In this document: positions 27,679 to 37,450 of the stretch, piece after piece
Position numbering within the stretch: the first letter of the stretch is position 1
Layout: each line of letters starts with the position of its first letter
Source of the DNA: Curvibacter delicatus NBRC 14919
GTDB taxonomy: Bacteria; Pseudomonadota; Gammaproteobacteria; Burkholderiales; Burkholderiaceae_C
Length of the DNA stretch: 64,000 nt
Reading direction: 5' to 3'
Assembly: GCF_001592265.1 (NCBI RefSeq)
Contig: NZ_BCWP01000001.1
Coordinates: forward strand, 186,001 to 250,000
The notes under the pieces: generated by a model
Database searches by the model: none
What the model was told of the DNA's origin: nothing
What the model saw: only the letters and a program-made list of their open reading frames with translations
Translations under genes and position numbers: made by a program

Positions 27679-28104
27679 TCAGGCGCTGTCGCCGCCGTGG
27701 TGTTCCCCATGTGCCGGCACATGGGAGGCTTCCTGCACCGGGATATGGCTGCGCTGTTCCTTGATGCGGTTGTTGTCGTCGACAAAGACCAGCTTGGGCT
27801 CAAAACCCTTGCATTGGGCTTCCGGCACCTGGGCGAAGGCGGCAATGATGATCAGGTCGCCCACAGCGGCACGGCGCGCGGCCGAGCCGTTGACCGAGAT
27901 GATGCCGGTGCCGCGCTCGCCGCGGATGGCGTAGGTGACAAAGCGCTCGCCGTTGTTGATGTTCCAGATGTGAACCTGTTCGTTCTCCATCATGTTGGCG
28001 GCATCGAGCAGATCTTCGTCGATGGCGCACGAACCTTCGTAGTGCAGTTCGCAGTCGGTGACGGTGGCGCGGTGGATCTTGGACTTGAGCAGGGTACGTT
28101 GCAT
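27679..28104 (-). CDS. panD: Aspartate 1-decarboxylase precursor
   Basis: A 141-residue proenzyme that makes beta-alanine from L-aspartate. It self-cleaves between G24 and S25 (YEGSC) to create a pyruvoyl group; both residues and the following [11 protein letters not shown] segment are present. The C-terminus has a His/Gly-rich tail ([12 protein letters not shown]) beyond the usual ~126 residues. It lies 21 bp after nadB, which also consumes aspartate. Confidence 0.96.
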   Translation of the reverse strand: MQRTLLKSKIHRATVTDCELHYEGSCAIDEDLLDAANMMENEQVHIWNINNGERFVTYAIRGERGTGIISVNGSAARRAAVGDLIIIAAFAQVPEAQCKGFEPKLVFVDDNNRIKEQRSHIPVQEASHVPAHGEHHGGDSA

Positions 28105-28125
28105 GGTCGGCTCCTTGCGGGAGTT

Positions 28126-29715
28126 TCAGTGGGTTGTCGGGGTCAGCAGGGTGGGCTTGGCCACCGCATCGGTTTGAGGGTAATCGCGGCTGAAATGCAG
28201 GCCACGGCTTTCATGCCGGCCCTGCGCGCTGCGCACGATGAGGTCGGCCACCTGCACCAGGTTGCGCAGCTCCAGCAGGTCGCGCGTCACGTGGAACTGG
28301 GCGTAGAACTCCTGGATTTCATCCTGCAGCAGTGCAATGCGGTGGGCCGCGCGTTCCAGGCGCTTGTTGGTGCGCACAATGCCGACGTAATCCCACATGA
28401 AACGGCGCAGTTCGTCCCAGTTGTGCGAAATGACGACCTCCTCGTCGGCGTCGGTCACACGGCTGTCGTCCCAGGCCGGCAGTGGCGGGCAAGGCGGCGC
28501 GCTTTCCTGTGCAATGGCCTGGGTGGCGGCACGCGCGAACACCATGCATTCCACCAGTGAGTTGCTGGCCAGCCGGTTGGCACCATGCAGGCCGGTGCAG
28601 GAGGTTTCGCCAATCGCATAGAGGCCGGGCAGGTCGCTGCGGCCAGTCAGGTCGGTAACGACGCCGCCGCAGGTGTAATGCGCGGCCGGCACCACGGGGA
28701 TGGGCTGCTTGGCGATGTCGATGCCGAGCTCCAGGCAGCGCGCATAGATGTTGGGGAAGTGCTCCAGCAGGAAGGCCTTGGGCTGGTGCGAGATGTCCAG
28801 GTAGACGCAGTCCAGGCCATGCTTCTTCATTTCGAAGTCGATGGCACGCGCCACCACGTCACGCGGCGCCAGTTCGGCGCGCGGGTCGTGCTGCAGCATG
28901 AAGCGCGTGCCCCCCGCCGATTCAGGCAGGATCAGCCGCCCGCCTTCGCCGCGCACCGCTTCGCTGATGAGGAAGGACTTGGCGTGCGGGTGGTACAGGC
29001 AGGTCGGGTGGAACTGGATGAACTCCATGTTGCCGACCCGGCAACCGGCGCGCCAGGCCGCGGCAATGCCGTCGCCGGTGGCGGTGTCGGGGTTGGTGGT
29101 GTAGAGGTAGACCTTGCCGGCGCCGCCGGTGGCCAGGATGGTGTGCGGTGCGTGGAAGGTGAGCACCTGGTCGGAGATCTCGTCCAGCGCATACAGGCCG
29201 TAGCAACGCTGGTCGGGCAGGCCGAGCTTGTGGCCGGTGATCAGGTCCACCAGCATGTGGTGCTCGAACAGCGTGATGTTGGGCGTGGCGCGCACGCGCG
29301 CCATCAGCGTGTCCTGCACCGCTGCGCCGGTGGCATCGGTCACGTGCACCACGCGCCGTTCGCTGTGGCCGCCTTCGCGTGTCAGGTGCAGATGCCCCTC
29401 TTCCTGCGAGAACGGTACGCCGAGCTGCTGCAGCCAGCGGATGTTTTCCGGCGCATGCTCGACCACGAAGCGCGTTGCGGCCAGGTCACACAGACCGGCG
29501 CCCGCCACCAGGGTGTCCTGCACATGGGCTTCGAGCGTGTCGCCTTCGCCCATGACGGCGGCAATGCCGCCCTGGGCCCAGCGGCTGGAGCCGTCGTTGA
29601 GCTCGCGCTTGGTCAGGATCGCCACGCGATGGGTGGGGGCCAGATGCAGTGCTGCGCTCAGGCCTGCCAGGCCGCTGCCGACGATGAGGACGTCGAAATG
29701 ATGGGAAGTGGTCAC
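28126..29715 (-). CDS. nadB: L-aspartate oxidase
   Basis: A 529-residue flavoprotein oxidising L-aspartate to iminoaspartate, the substrate of NadA. The FAD-binding GSGLAGLSAAL (residues 13-23), SSRWAQGGIAAV, the active-site REGGHSERRVVH and GVVTDLTGRSDLPGLYAIGE segments are clear. The C-terminal helical domain with LERAAHRI is complete. The other two NAD genes (nadC, nadA) lie on the opposite strand 5-8 kb away. Confidence 0.95.
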   Translation of the reverse strand: MTTSHHFDVLIVGSGLAGLSAALHLAPTHRVAILTKRELNDGSSRWAQGGIAAVMGEGDTLEAHVQDTLVAGAGLCDLAATRFVVEHAPENIRWLQQLGVPFSQEEGHLHLTREGGHSERRVVHVTDATGAAVQDTLMARVRATPNITLFEHHMLVDLITGHKLGLPDQRCYGLYALDEISDQVLTFHAPHTILATGGAGKVYLYTTNPDTATGDGIAAAWRAGCRVGNMEFIQFHPTCLYHPHAKSFLISEAVRGEGGRLILPESAGGTRFMLQHDPRAELAPRDVVARAIDFEMKKHGLDCVYLDISHQPKAFLLEHFPNIYARCLELGIDIAKQPIPVVPAAHYTCGGVVTDLTGRSDLPGLYAIGETSCTGLHGANRLASNSLVECMVFARAATQAIAQESAPPCPPLPAWDDSRVTDADEEVVISHNWDELRRFMWDYVGIVRTNKRLERAAHRIALLQDEIQEFYAQFHVTRDLLELRNLVQVADLIVRSAQGRHESRGLHFSRDYPQTDAVAKPTLLTPTTH

Positions 29716-29751
29716 GGACAGGGTCTCAGAACAGGGGTCAGGCAGGCCGGC

Positions 29752-30609
29752 TCAGACGGGAGAGTACGCCAGCCGGACATAGATCGGGGCAAAGGCCTCG
29801 GCCTGGGTGATTTCAATCAGGCATTCCTTGGCCAGCTCCAGCAGGGCGATGAAGGTCACCACCAGCACCGGTGTGCCCTGTTCGGGGGCGAACAGGTGCT
29901 CGAACTCGACGAATTTCTGGCCTTGCAGCTGGCGCAGCACGATGCTCATGTGTTCGCGCACCGAGAGTTCCTCACGCGTGATCTTGTGGTGCTGCACCAG
30001 CTTGGCACGCTTGAGGATGTCGGCCCAGGCTTCCTGCAGCTCGACGACGTGCACGTCTGGAAAACGCGGCTGCAGGGCCTGTTCGATGTAGACCTGCGCC
30101 TTGAGGAAGTCGCGTCCATATTGCGGCAGATTGCCCAGTTGCACGGCAGCCAGTTTGATCTGCTCGTATTCCAGCAGGCGGCGTACCAGCTCGGCGCGCG
30201 GATCCTCGGCTTCTTCGCCCTCGGCCGTCTTCTTGGGCGGCAGCAGCATGCGCGACTTGATCTCGATCAGCATGGCCGCCATCAGCAGGTACTCGGCGGC
30301 CAGCTCCAGATTGCGGTTGCGGATGTCGTCGACATAGACCAGGTACTGGCGCGTGACCGCTGCCATCGGGATGTCGAGGATGTTGAAGTTCTGCTTGCGG
30401 ATCAGGTAGAGCAGCAGGTCAAGGGGACCTTCGAAGGCCTCCAGGAACACCTCCAGCGCTTCCGGCGGGATGTACAGATCCTGCGGCATCGCAAACAGCG
30501 GCTCGCCATAGAGCCGCGCCACGGCCACGTGGTCGACGACTTCCGGCATGTCCGGGCTGAGCGTTGCCTCGGCGGTTTCCAGGCCGCTGGTGTCGTGTGG
30601 GGTGTTCAT
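29752..30609 (-). CDS. scpA: Segregation and condensation protein A
   Basis: A 285-residue kleisin of the Smc-ScpAB condensin complex, acting in chromosome compaction and segregation. The N-terminal Smc-binding part (FEGPLDLLLYLIRKQNFNILDIPMAAVTRQYLVYV) and EYLLMAAMLIEIKSRMLLP are diagnostic, followed by an acidic linker (TAEGEEAEDPR) and the C-terminal winged-helix region. scpB is not adjacent. It heads or follows DUF3460 on the minus strand with a repeat in the 66-bp gap. Confidence 0.92.
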   Translation of the reverse strand: MNTPHDTSGLETAEATLSPDMPEVVDHVAVARLYGEPLFAMPQDLYIPPEALEVFLEAFEGPLDLLLYLIRKQNFNILDIPMAAVTRQYLVYVDDIRNRNLELAAEYLLMAAMLIEIKSRMLLPPKKTAEGEEAEDPRAELVRRLLEYEQIKLAAVQLGNLPQYGRDFLKAQVYIEQALQPRFPDVHVVELQEAWADILKRAKLVQHHKITREELSVREHMSIVLRQLQGQKFVEFEHLFAPEQGTPVLVVTFIALLELAKECLIEITQAEAFAPIYVRLAYSPV

Positions 30610-30615
30610 GGATTT

Positions 30616-30669
30616 GCTATCAAATCTATAGCTTCCGGCGCCCTTTTATCAAGGTCGGAGGCATGATTT
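30616..30669 (+). repeat. 46-bp interspersed repeat, copy 4 (scpA/DUF3460 gap)
   Basis: Reads GCTATCAAATCTATAGC, then GGCGCCCTTTTATCAAGG and GGAGGC. Ungapped alignment with the other copies starts at 30624. It occupies nearly the whole intergenic gap. Confidence 0.65.
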
Positions 30670-30675
30670 GAGTGT

Positions 30676-30882
30676 TTATTTGCCTTCGGTCTGGTAGACG
30701 TAGGGCTTTTGCGCCACACGGGCTTGCGCATAGCCGGCCCAGGCGTCGCGGTCGACCGACTTGTCCCACAGCAGATCACGGCCCTGGCGTTGCTGGGCTT
30801 CGAGCTGCGGCTGACGGGCCTTGAGTTGCTCAATGAACTGGGTGGCGTCGGATTGGTAATCGGGGCGGCGGAAAATATGCAT
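30676..30882 (-). CDS. DUF3460 family small protein
   Basis: A 68-residue protein of the DUF3460 family, common next to scpA in Burkholderiales. It begins MHIFRRPDYQSDATQFIEQLK and ends KPYVYQTEGK; aromatic and charged residues dominate, and no membrane segment or signal is present. Function unknown. Confidence 0.85.
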   Translation of the reverse strand: MHIFRRPDYQSDATQFIEQLKARQPQLEAQQRQGRDLLWDKSVDRDAWAGYAQARVAQKPYVYQTEGK

Positions 30883-31016
30883 GGGCAGACCTCTTGAGGG
30901 GCCTGTACGGGACAGGCATCAGCCATTTTACCGGTGCCGGCCACCCCGGGTCCGGTCCGTGCGGAATGGGTGGATACTGGGTGCCTGGCATCTGCGCAGG
31001 AGGGGAGGGCGTTTCG

Positions 31017-32705
31017 ATGATCACGATTCTGGAAGCCAAGCGGGCCGGCCTGTTCGGCAAAGGCAAGCTGATTCCCAACATCATCGCCGGCGTGATCGTC
31101 GGCGTCGTTGCCCTGCCGCTGGCGATGGCCTTTGCCATTGCCTCCGGGGCCAAGCCGGAGCAGGGGCTGTACACGGCCATCATCGGCGGCTTCATGGTGT
31201 CGGTGCTGGGTGGCAGCCGGGTGCAGATTGCCGGACCGACGGGCGCCTTCATCGCCATCCTCTCCGGGGTGACGGCCAAGTACGGCATTGCGGGTCTGCA
31301 GCTGGCCACCCTGATGGCCGGCCTGATGCTGGCCGCCATGGGGCTGGCCAAGATGGGGGCGGTGATCAAGTTCATTCCGGCCCCGGTGGTGGTGGGGTTC
31401 ACGACCGGCATTGCCGTCATCATCTTTGTCGGCCAATGGAAGGACTTCCTCGGTCTGCCGGCCGTTGGTGGTGAGCATTTCCACGAGAAGCTGCTGCAGC
31501 TGATCGAGGCCTTGCCGCAACTCCATCCGACCACCACGGCGCTGGCGGTGTTGAGCCTGCTGCTGGTGCTGTTCTCCTCCCGGATCCGGGGCCTGGGCCG
31601 TGTGCCGGGGCCGCTGACGGCGATGGTGGTCGTGACCGCTTTGCAGGCCAGCTTCCAGTTCGAAGGCGTGGCGACCATTGGCAGCGCGTTTGGCGGCATT
31701 CCGCAAGGCCTGCCGGCGTTCACCATGCCGACCTTCACCCTGACGCAGATCGTGCAGCTCATGGGCCCGGCGTTCACGATTGCCATGCTGGGGGCGATCG
31801 AGTCCTTGCTGTCGGCGACGGTGGCCGACGGCATGGCCGGCACCAAACACGACCCCAACCAGGAGCTGGTGGGCCAGGGTTTGGCCAATATCGCCACGCC
31901 CTTGTTCGGCGGGTTTGCCGCCACCGGGGCCATTGCACGCACGGCCACCAACATCCGCAATGGCGGCACCAGCCCGCTGGCGGGTGTCACGCACACGTTG
32001 ACCCTGGTGGCGGTATTGCTGTTTCTTGCGCCGCTGGCCTCCAACATCCCGCTGGCCAGCCTGGCGGCCATCCTGTTCGTGGTGGCCTACAACATGAGTG
32101 AACTCAAGCATTTCTTCCACATCGTGGCGCGTGCGCCGCGGGCGGATGTGGCCATCCTGCTGGTGACCTTTGCCCTCACGGTGCTGGTGGACCTGGTCGC
32201 GGCGGTCAGCATCGGTGTGATCCTGGCTTTCATGCAGTTCTTGCGCCGCATGGCGGATACGGTGGACGTGCAAGCCCTGGATGCCGAGGATTTGAAGCAT
32301 GACCTGAAGGATCTGGGGCTGACCCGCTTGCCGCGCGATGTGCTGGTCTATGAAATCGATGGCCCTTTCTTTTTCGGGGCGGTCGAGAATTTCGAGAGCG
32401 CCCTCAAACAGACGCATTCAGACCCGCGGGTCCTGATCGTGCGTTTGCACCGTGTCCCCTTCATTGATTCGACCGGCCTGCAGGCGATGGACGTCGTGGT
32501 CCAGACGCTGCAAAAACGCGGTGTTCGCGTCATGCTGTGCGAGGCCAACGAACGGGTGCGGGCCAAACTCTGGAAATACGGTGTGCTGGACCGTTTGTTG
32601 GCGGGAGACTACGCCGAGCGGCTGTCGGAGCCACTGGCCAAGGCCGTCAAGCCAGCGGCCACGCAAACCATGGCCGGCGGTGCAGAGCAGCCCGCTCAGC
32701 CCTGA
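31017..32705 (+). CDS. SulP-family anion transporter with STAS domain
   Basis: A 562-residue inner-membrane transporter with about 10-14 hydrophobic segments (residues 15-430) and a C-terminal STAS domain (about 445-540, containing VPFIDSTGLQAMD). The SulP motif region IIGGFMVSVLGGSRVQIAGPTGAF is present. Members carry sulfate, bicarbonate or dicarboxylates; the substrate here is not decidable. The ATG at 31017 follows an AGGAGGGGAGGG purine stretch. Its 3' end overlaps the convergent DUF1275 gene by 10 bp. Confidence 0.9.
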   Translation: MITILEAKRAGLFGKGKLIPNIIAGVIVGVVALPLAMAFAIASGAKPEQGLYTAIIGGFMVSVLGGSRVQIAGPTGAFIAILSGVTAKYGIAGLQLATLMAGLMLAAMGLAKMGAVIKFIPAPVVVGFTTGIAVIIFVGQWKDFLGLPAVGGEHFHEKLLQLIEALPQLHPTTTALAVLSLLLVLFSSRIRGLGRVPGPLTAMVVVTALQASFQFEGVATIGSAFGGIPQGLPAFTMPTFTLTQIVQLMGPAFTIAMLGAIESLLSATVADGMAGTKHDPNQELVGQGLANIATPLFGGFAATGAIARTATNIRNGGTSPLAGVTHTLTLVAVLLFLAPLASNIPLASLAAILFVVAYNMSELKHFFHIVARAPRADVAILLVTFALTVLVDLVAAVSIGVILAFMQFLRRMADTVDVQALDAEDLKHDLKDLGLTRLPRDVLVYEIDGPFFFGAVENFESALKQTHSDPRVLIVRLHRVPFIDSTGLQAMDVVVQTLQKRGVRVMLCEANERVRAKLWKYGVLDRLLAGDYAERLSEPLAKAVKPAATQTMAGGAEQPAQP

Positions 32706-33487
32706 GTCTTGGGCGGCTCAGGCGCGATCATGCCGCTGCGAAGGTCGTGCGAGATCGGGCCCCAGACCAGCAGGACCAGCAGCAAGGCCAGCGGCACGCT
32801 GGTGATGTAGCCCCAGAACTTGAAGCCGAAGGCGCCTGCCAGGCCGCCCAGCAGGAAAGCCGCTGTCAGCGACAGGTGGATTCTCAGCTTGCGGCGGTTG
32901 GCCACGACCTTGATCGGCGACTCGGAGCGGTGGAAATACAGCAGCTTGCCAAGCTCAATGCCGATATCGGTGATCAGGCCGGTGACGTGGGTGGTGCGGA
33001 TCTCGGCATTCGAGATCTTGGTGATGACGGCGTTCTGCAGACCCATGATGAAGCACAGGATCAGCACGGTCAGCGGCGCAAAAAAATCAGCGAACAGGTT
33101 GATGGCGGCACCGAACATGCCGAACACCAGCAGCAGCCCGGCCTCGACCACCAGCGGGCGGGCAAAGGCACTGCGCAAACGCCGGCGCATGCTCCAGTTC
33201 ACCATCCAGGCCGTTGTCATGGCGCCGCCCAGAAAAGCTGCAATGGCGGACAGGCTGGCCATGATCAGTCCGAATTGACCCAGCACGAGGTTGTCGGCGA
33301 TCGAGGACAGCAGCCCGGTCATGTGCGACGTGTATTGGCCCACGGCCAGGAAGCCGCCGGCATTGGTGGCCCCGGCGATGAAGCACAGAGAAATACCCAG
33401 CCGGAGGTTGGCCGCCGTCGAGCGGTGGATGTCGGTCCACCAATGCAGGTGCGAAAGCGGATGCGTCGGCGGTTTGGATCCGGACAT
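32696..33487 (-). CDS. DUF1275 (YoaK-like) membrane protein
   Basis: A 263-residue integral membrane protein with about six hydrophobic segments. Family blocks include FIAGATNAGGFLAVGQYTSHMTG and MGLQNAVITKISNAEIRTTHVTGLITDIGIELG. Function is unknown. The ATG at 33487 is preferred; an upstream extension to 33571 adds a non-conserved stretch. Confidence 0.88.
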   Translation of the reverse strand: MSGSKPPTHPLSHLHWWTDIHRSTAANLRLGISLCFIAGATNAGGFLAVGQYTSHMTGLLSSIADNLVLGQFGLIMASLSAIAAFLGGAMTTAWMVNWSMRRRLRSAFARPLVVEAGLLLVFGMFGAAINLFADFFAPLTVLILCFIMGLQNAVITKISNAEIRTTHVTGLITDIGIELGKLLYFHRSESPIKVVANRRKLRIHLSLTAAFLLGGLAGAFGFKFWGYITSVPLALLLVLLVWGPISHDLRSGMIAPEPPKTQG

Positions 33488-33562
33488 GGGTTGGGGTGTG
33501 GGCCTGCAGTGCAGAAGCCGCCGGTGAGGGCGAAAAACGGAAAGTTTACTCCGCAGGGCCGC

Positions 33563-33580
33563 ATCCCCCAAATGGGGGAT
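33563..33580. promoter_or_regulatory. Perfect palindrome in the DUF1275/diguanylate cyclase intergenic region
   Basis: ATCCCCC and GGGGGAT flank a 4-nt centre (AAAT). It is followed immediately by ATATCCCC and lies between divergent genes, 75 bp from the DUF1275 start and 150 bp from the GGDEF gene. It could be an operator or a hairpin; no factor can be assigned. Confidence 0.4.
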
Positions 33581-33730
33581 ATCCCCAGAACGGGTGCCAA
33601 GCTTACATTAATGTGTTCACATGCTGTCACATGCCATCGGAGACAAAAGGCACCATCAGCCGGCCACAGGCTGAGGCGCCTTGCAGGGTGTTGGGATTCC
33701 GCGAATGTCGCCGTCATCGGGAAATCGTCC

Positions 33731-35269
33731 GTGAAATACCTCCGCGCTGCCTCTGGGTGGCTTCTTGTTTTTGGGCTGGTGCTGCTGGCCCAGCTGGCTC
33801 AGGTCGTCTTTGCCCTGCAAGCCGATCGACCTGCCATGGCGTCGCTTGCTCTCGGGCTAGTCGGGCTTGTTCTGGTGTTGGCGCTGGGTTTCGTCCTCTG
33901 GCGTCGGACATCGAGGCTGGAAGCTGAGCACCAACGGGCGCAGGCTGCCTATGCCTGCCTGCGCGAAGCCATTGATGAAATGCCGGCAGCGATCGAGCTG
34001 TACGACGCGCAGGACCGGCTGGTCATCTGCAACCAGCGCATGGAGCAGTTGTACCCGGACAGTGCCCGTACCGCAGGCGTCGGTTTGCGCTATGAAGAAC
34101 TGCTGCGCCGGGCCCAGCAGCAAGGCATGCTGATTGATGCGCCGGTGGGCCAGGAAGAAGAATGGATCGCACTGCGCCTGGCGGGCCGGGGCCGCAGCAA
34201 CGCACCCCAGTTGCGCCGTCTGCCTGGTGGCGGCTGGGCCCATCTTTATGAGGCGCGCACGACATCCGGCTGCATTGTGGCCGTGCGGGTGGACGTGACC
34301 GAATCGGTACACCAGCGCCAGGTGCTGAGTGCCGCGCGGGCCGAAGCGCATTCGGCGCATGTGCGTTTGCGGGAAGCCATTGATGCCATGCCGGCCGGCG
34401 TGGCGATCTATGACGAAGCCGACCGGCTGGTGATGTACAACCGCGAGGCAGTGGACATGCCGCCCTATGGCGTGGGCGGGGAGTTGATCGGCCAAACCTA
34501 CGAAGCCTTGCTGCGCCGCAGCCTGGCCCAAGGCGACATCGCCGAGGCGTTGGGGCGCGAGGACGAGTGGCTGCGCCAGCGGCTGGCCGCGCGCGGCCTG
34601 CTCAAGGTGCCGGTGCTGCGCCGCTCCAAAGATGGCCGCTGGATGCACTACTACGAGACCCGCGCGCCCTCGGGCAACCTGATCATGGTGCGGCTGGATG
34701 TGACGGACCTGGTGGAGAAGAGCCTGGAGCTGGAGCGTGCCAACGAGCTGCTGTCGCGCCTGTCCACCACCGACAGCCTGACCGGACTGGCTAACCGGCG
34801 CCAGTTCGACCAGAGCCTGCAGACCGAATGGCTACGCAGCGCGCGCAACCAGCAGCCGATCTCGCTGCTGATGATCGACGTCGACTTCTTCAAGCGCTAC
34901 AACGACCACTACGGCCACCTGACCGGAGATGCCTGCCTGCGCCAGATCGCCGGCATCCTGTTCGACTGCGCCCAGCGCTCGGGCGAGGTGGTGGCCCGCT
35001 ACGGCGGCGAGGAGTTCGCCATGCTCTTGCCGGGTGCCGACGTTGAAGCGGCGAGGGTGGTGGCCCAGCGTTGCATGGACGAATTGAGCAAGGCCGCCAT
35101 CCCGCACGCCAACTCGCCGGTGGCGCCCTGGCTCACCATCAGCATCGGGGTGGCCACTGCGGTGGCCGATCAGAACCTGTTGCCGGAGAGTCTGGTGGCA
35201 TGCGCCGATGCAGCGCTGTACCGCACCAAGGGCTCGGGCCGGGCCCGCTTTGAGGTGGTTTCGACCTGA
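33731..35269 (+). CDS. Membrane diguanylate cyclase with tandem PAS domains
   Basis: A 512-residue protein. Two N-terminal transmembrane helices (about 8-29 and 37-57) precede two related PAS domains (about 75-200 and 205-330; each begins LREAID-x-MPA and contains a YD-x2-DRLV segment). A C-terminal GGDEF domain follows, with the active site GGEEF at 425-429. The position of the inhibitory RxxD site reads RSGE, so allosteric product inhibition is probably weak or lost. The GTG at 33731 is the best start, with GGGA 8-11 bp upstream; a longer open frame has no homology. Signal and target pathway are unknown. Confidence 0.87.
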   Translation: MKYLRAASGWLLVFGLVLLAQLAQVVFALQADRPAMASLALGLVGLVLVLALGFVLWRRTSRLEAEHQRAQAAYACLREAIDEMPAAIELYDAQDRLVICNQRMEQLYPDSARTAGVGLRYEELLRRAQQQGMLIDAPVGQEEEWIALRLAGRGRSNAPQLRRLPGGGWAHLYEARTTSGCIVAVRVDVTESVHQRQVLSAARAEAHSAHVRLREAIDAMPAGVAIYDEADRLVMYNREAVDMPPYGVGGELIGQTYEALLRRSLAQGDIAEALGREDEWLRQRLAARGLLKVPVLRRSKDGRWMHYYETRAPSGNLIMVRLDVTDLVEKSLELERANELLSRLSTTDSLTGLANRRQFDQSLQTEWLRSARNQQPISLLMIDVDFFKRYNDHYGHLTGDACLRQIAGILFDCAQRSGEVVARYGGEEFAMLLPGADVEAARVVAQRCMDELSKAAIPHANSPVAPWLTISIGVATAVADQNLLPESLVACADAALYRTKGSGRARFEVVST

Positions 35270-35272
35270 TGT

Positions 35273-35294
35273 CCAGGCCGGCGCACCGGCCTGG
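35273..35294. terminator. Strong hairpin between convergent PAS-GGDEF gene and metG
   Basis: A perfect 9-bp stem (CCAGGCCGG / CCGGCCTGG) with loop CGCA lies in the 45-bp gap between convergent genes. There is no T-tract. Confidence 0.5.
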
Positions 35295-35314
35295 ATCGGC
35301 TTGAAGGCGCTGGT

Positions 35315-37393
35315 TTAACGCACCCGCATGCCCGGCTGGGCGCCGGGCCAAGGGTTGAGCACATAGATACCGGGCTGAACCTTTTCGTCACCGTGGCTGG
35401 CCGCCAGCACCATGCCTTCCGAAACGCCGAATTTCATCTTGCGCGGTGCCAGGTTGGCCACCATCACGGTGAGCTTGCCCACCAGATCTTCCGGCTGGTA
35501 GGCGCTGGCAATGCCGCTGAAAACATTGCGCGTCTTGCCTTCACCCACGTCCAGTGTCAGGCGCAACAGCTTGGTCGAGCCTTCGACCGCTTCGCAGTTG
35601 ACGATCTGGGCGATGCGCAGGTCGATCTTGGCGAAGTCGTCGATGCCGATGGTCGGGGCCAGTTCCTCGCCGCCGGGTGCTACTGATTCTGTAGCGGTTG
35701 GCGCAGATCCCACGGGGGCTGGAGGCTCAAACAATGCCTCAAGCTGCTTGACATCAACGCGCTGCATCAGGTGCTGGTAGGCACCGATGGTGTGGCCGGC
35801 GCCCAGGGCCTTGGCCGCGTCAGACCATTGCAGCGGGCCGACTTGCAGGAAGGCTTCGACCTGCGCTGCCAGCGCCGGCAGCACCGGCTTCAGATAGATG
35901 GTCAGCAGGCGGAAGGCTTCGATGCAGACGGTGCAGACATCGTGCAGGTGGCTGTCCATGCCTTCCTGCTTGGCCAGCTCCCAGGGTTTGTTCTGGTCTA
36001 CGTACTCGTTGACACGGTCGGCCAGCAGCATGATCTCGCGCAGGGCCTTGCCGTACTCGCGTTCGGCCAGCAGTTCGGCCAAGTTGACGGAGGCGTCGCG
36101 CAGGTGTTCCAGCAGGGCATCGCCGTCACCCGAGATGTCGCCCAGCTTGCCGCCGAAGCGCTTGGCCAAGAAACCGGCGGCGCGCGAGGCGATGTTGACG
36201 TACTTGCCGACCAGGTCGCTGTTGACGCGGGCCATGAAGTCGTCGGCGTTGAAGTCGATGTCCTCGTTGCGGCCGCTGAGTTTGGCCGCCAGGTAGTAGC
36301 GCAGCCACTCGGGATTCATGCCCAGGCCCAGGTACTTCAGCGGGTCCAGGCCGGTGCCGCGGCTCTTGCTCATCTTCTCGCCGTTGTTCACGGTCAGGAA
36401 GCCGTGCACGAAGATCTTGTCCGGTGTCTTGCGGCCGCTGAACTTCAGCATGGCGGGCCAGAACAGCGTGTGGAAGGTCACGATGTCCTTGCCGATGAAG
36501 TGGTACTGCTCCAGCTGCGGGTCGGTCATGTAGGCGTCAAAGTCCTGGCCGCGTTGGTCCAGCAGGTTCTTCAGCGAGGCGAGGTAGCCGACCGGGGCGT
36601 CCAGCCAGACATAGAAGTACTTGCCGGGTGCATCGGGAATCTCGATGCCGAAGTAGGGCGCATCGCGCGAGATGTCCCAGTCGCCCAGGCCTTCGCTGGT
36701 GCTGCCGTCCGGGTTGGTGCGCACGGTGAACCATTCCTTCACCTTGTTGGCCACTTCGGGCTGCAGGCGGCCGTCCTGCGTCCATTCCTCGAGGAAGGCC
36801 ACGCAACGCGGGTCGGACAGCTTGAAGAAGAAGTGCTCGGAGCTCTTGAGCACCGGCTTGGCGCCCGACAGGGTGGAGTAGGGGTTGCGCAGGTCGGTGG
36901 GCGCGTAGACGGCGCCGCACGACTCGCAGTTGTCGCCGTACTGGTCTTTCGTGCCGCACTTCGGGCACTCGCCCTTGATGAAGCGGTCCGGCAGGAACAT
37001 GGCCTTCTCGGGATCGAAGAACTGCTCGATCACCTTGCTGGAGATCAGGCCGGCGGCCTTCAGGTCGAGGTAGATCGCCTTGGCGAGCTGGTGGTTTTCC
37101 GGGCTGTCGGTCGAACTCCAGTTGTCGAACGCGATGTGGAAACCGTCCAGGTAGGGCTTGCGGCCAGCGGCAATGTCGGCCACGAACTGCTGCGGCGTCT
37201 TGCCGGCTTTCTCGGCTGCAATCATGATGGGCGCGCCGTGGGTGTCGTCGGCGCCGACGAAGTTCACCTCATGACCGAGCATGCGTTGCAAGCGCACCCA
37301 GATATCGGCCTGGATGTACTCCATGATGTGGCCGATATGGAAGTTGCCGTTGGCGTAGGGCAGGGCGGTGGTGACGAAGAGCTTGCGTGACAT
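35315..37393 (-). CDS. metG: Methionine--tRNA ligase
   Basis: A 692-residue class I synthetase charging tRNA(Met). The HIGH motif is H19-I-G-H22, the zinc knuckle [18 protein letters not shown] lies near 140-157, KMSKS is at 340-344, and a C-terminal EMAP/Trbp111-like tRNA-binding dimerisation domain spans about 590-692. The linker before that domain ([19 protein letters not shown]) is encoded by a copy of the 46-bp repeat. Confidence 0.97.
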   Translation of the reverse strand: MSRKLFVTTALPYANGNFHIGHIMEYIQADIWVRLQRMLGHEVNFVGADDTHGAPIMIAAEKAGKTPQQFVADIAAGRKPYLDGFHIAFDNWSSTDSPENHQLAKAIYLDLKAAGLISSKVIEQFFDPEKAMFLPDRFIKGECPKCGTKDQYGDNCESCGAVYAPTDLRNPYSTLSGAKPVLKSSEHFFFKLSDPRCVAFLEEWTQDGRLQPEVANKVKEWFTVRTNPDGSTSEGLGDWDISRDAPYFGIEIPDAPGKYFYVWLDAPVGYLASLKNLLDQRGQDFDAYMTDPQLEQYHFIGKDIVTFHTLFWPAMLKFSGRKTPDKIFVHGFLTVNNGEKMSKSRGTGLDPLKYLGLGMNPEWLRYYLAAKLSGRNEDIDFNADDFMARVNSDLVGKYVNIASRAAGFLAKRFGGKLGDISGDGDALLEHLRDASVNLAELLAEREYGKALREIMLLADRVNEYVDQNKPWELAKQEGMDSHLHDVCTVCIEAFRLLTIYLKPVLPALAAQVEAFLQVGPLQWSDAAKALGAGHTIGAYQHLMQRVDVKQLEALFEPPAPVGSAPTATESVAPGGEELAPTIGIDDFAKIDLRIAQIVNCEAVEGSTKLLRLTLDVGEGKTRNVFSGIASAYQPEDLVGKLTVMVANLAPRKMKFGVSEGMVLAASHGDEKVQPGIYVLNPWPGAQPGMRVR
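35687..35732 (+). repeat. 46-bp interspersed repeat, copy 5 (inside metG linker)
   Basis: Reads TTCTGTAGC, then GGCGCAGATCCCACGGGG and CTGGAGGC. It lies in frame inside metG on the opposite strand to the gene and encodes the low-complexity linker between the anticodon and tRNA-binding domains. Confidence 0.55.
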
Positions 37394-37450
37394 GGGGTTC
37401 TTCCGAAAGGGAACCCATGATTTTAGTCGGCCCCGGCCGAAAGGCGCGGT

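Noticed and set aside
32696-32705. Frameshift or mis-assembly at the SulP/DUF1275 junction
   Set aside because: The 10-bp tail-to-tail overlap is consistent with two intact convergent genes; both C-termini look complete.
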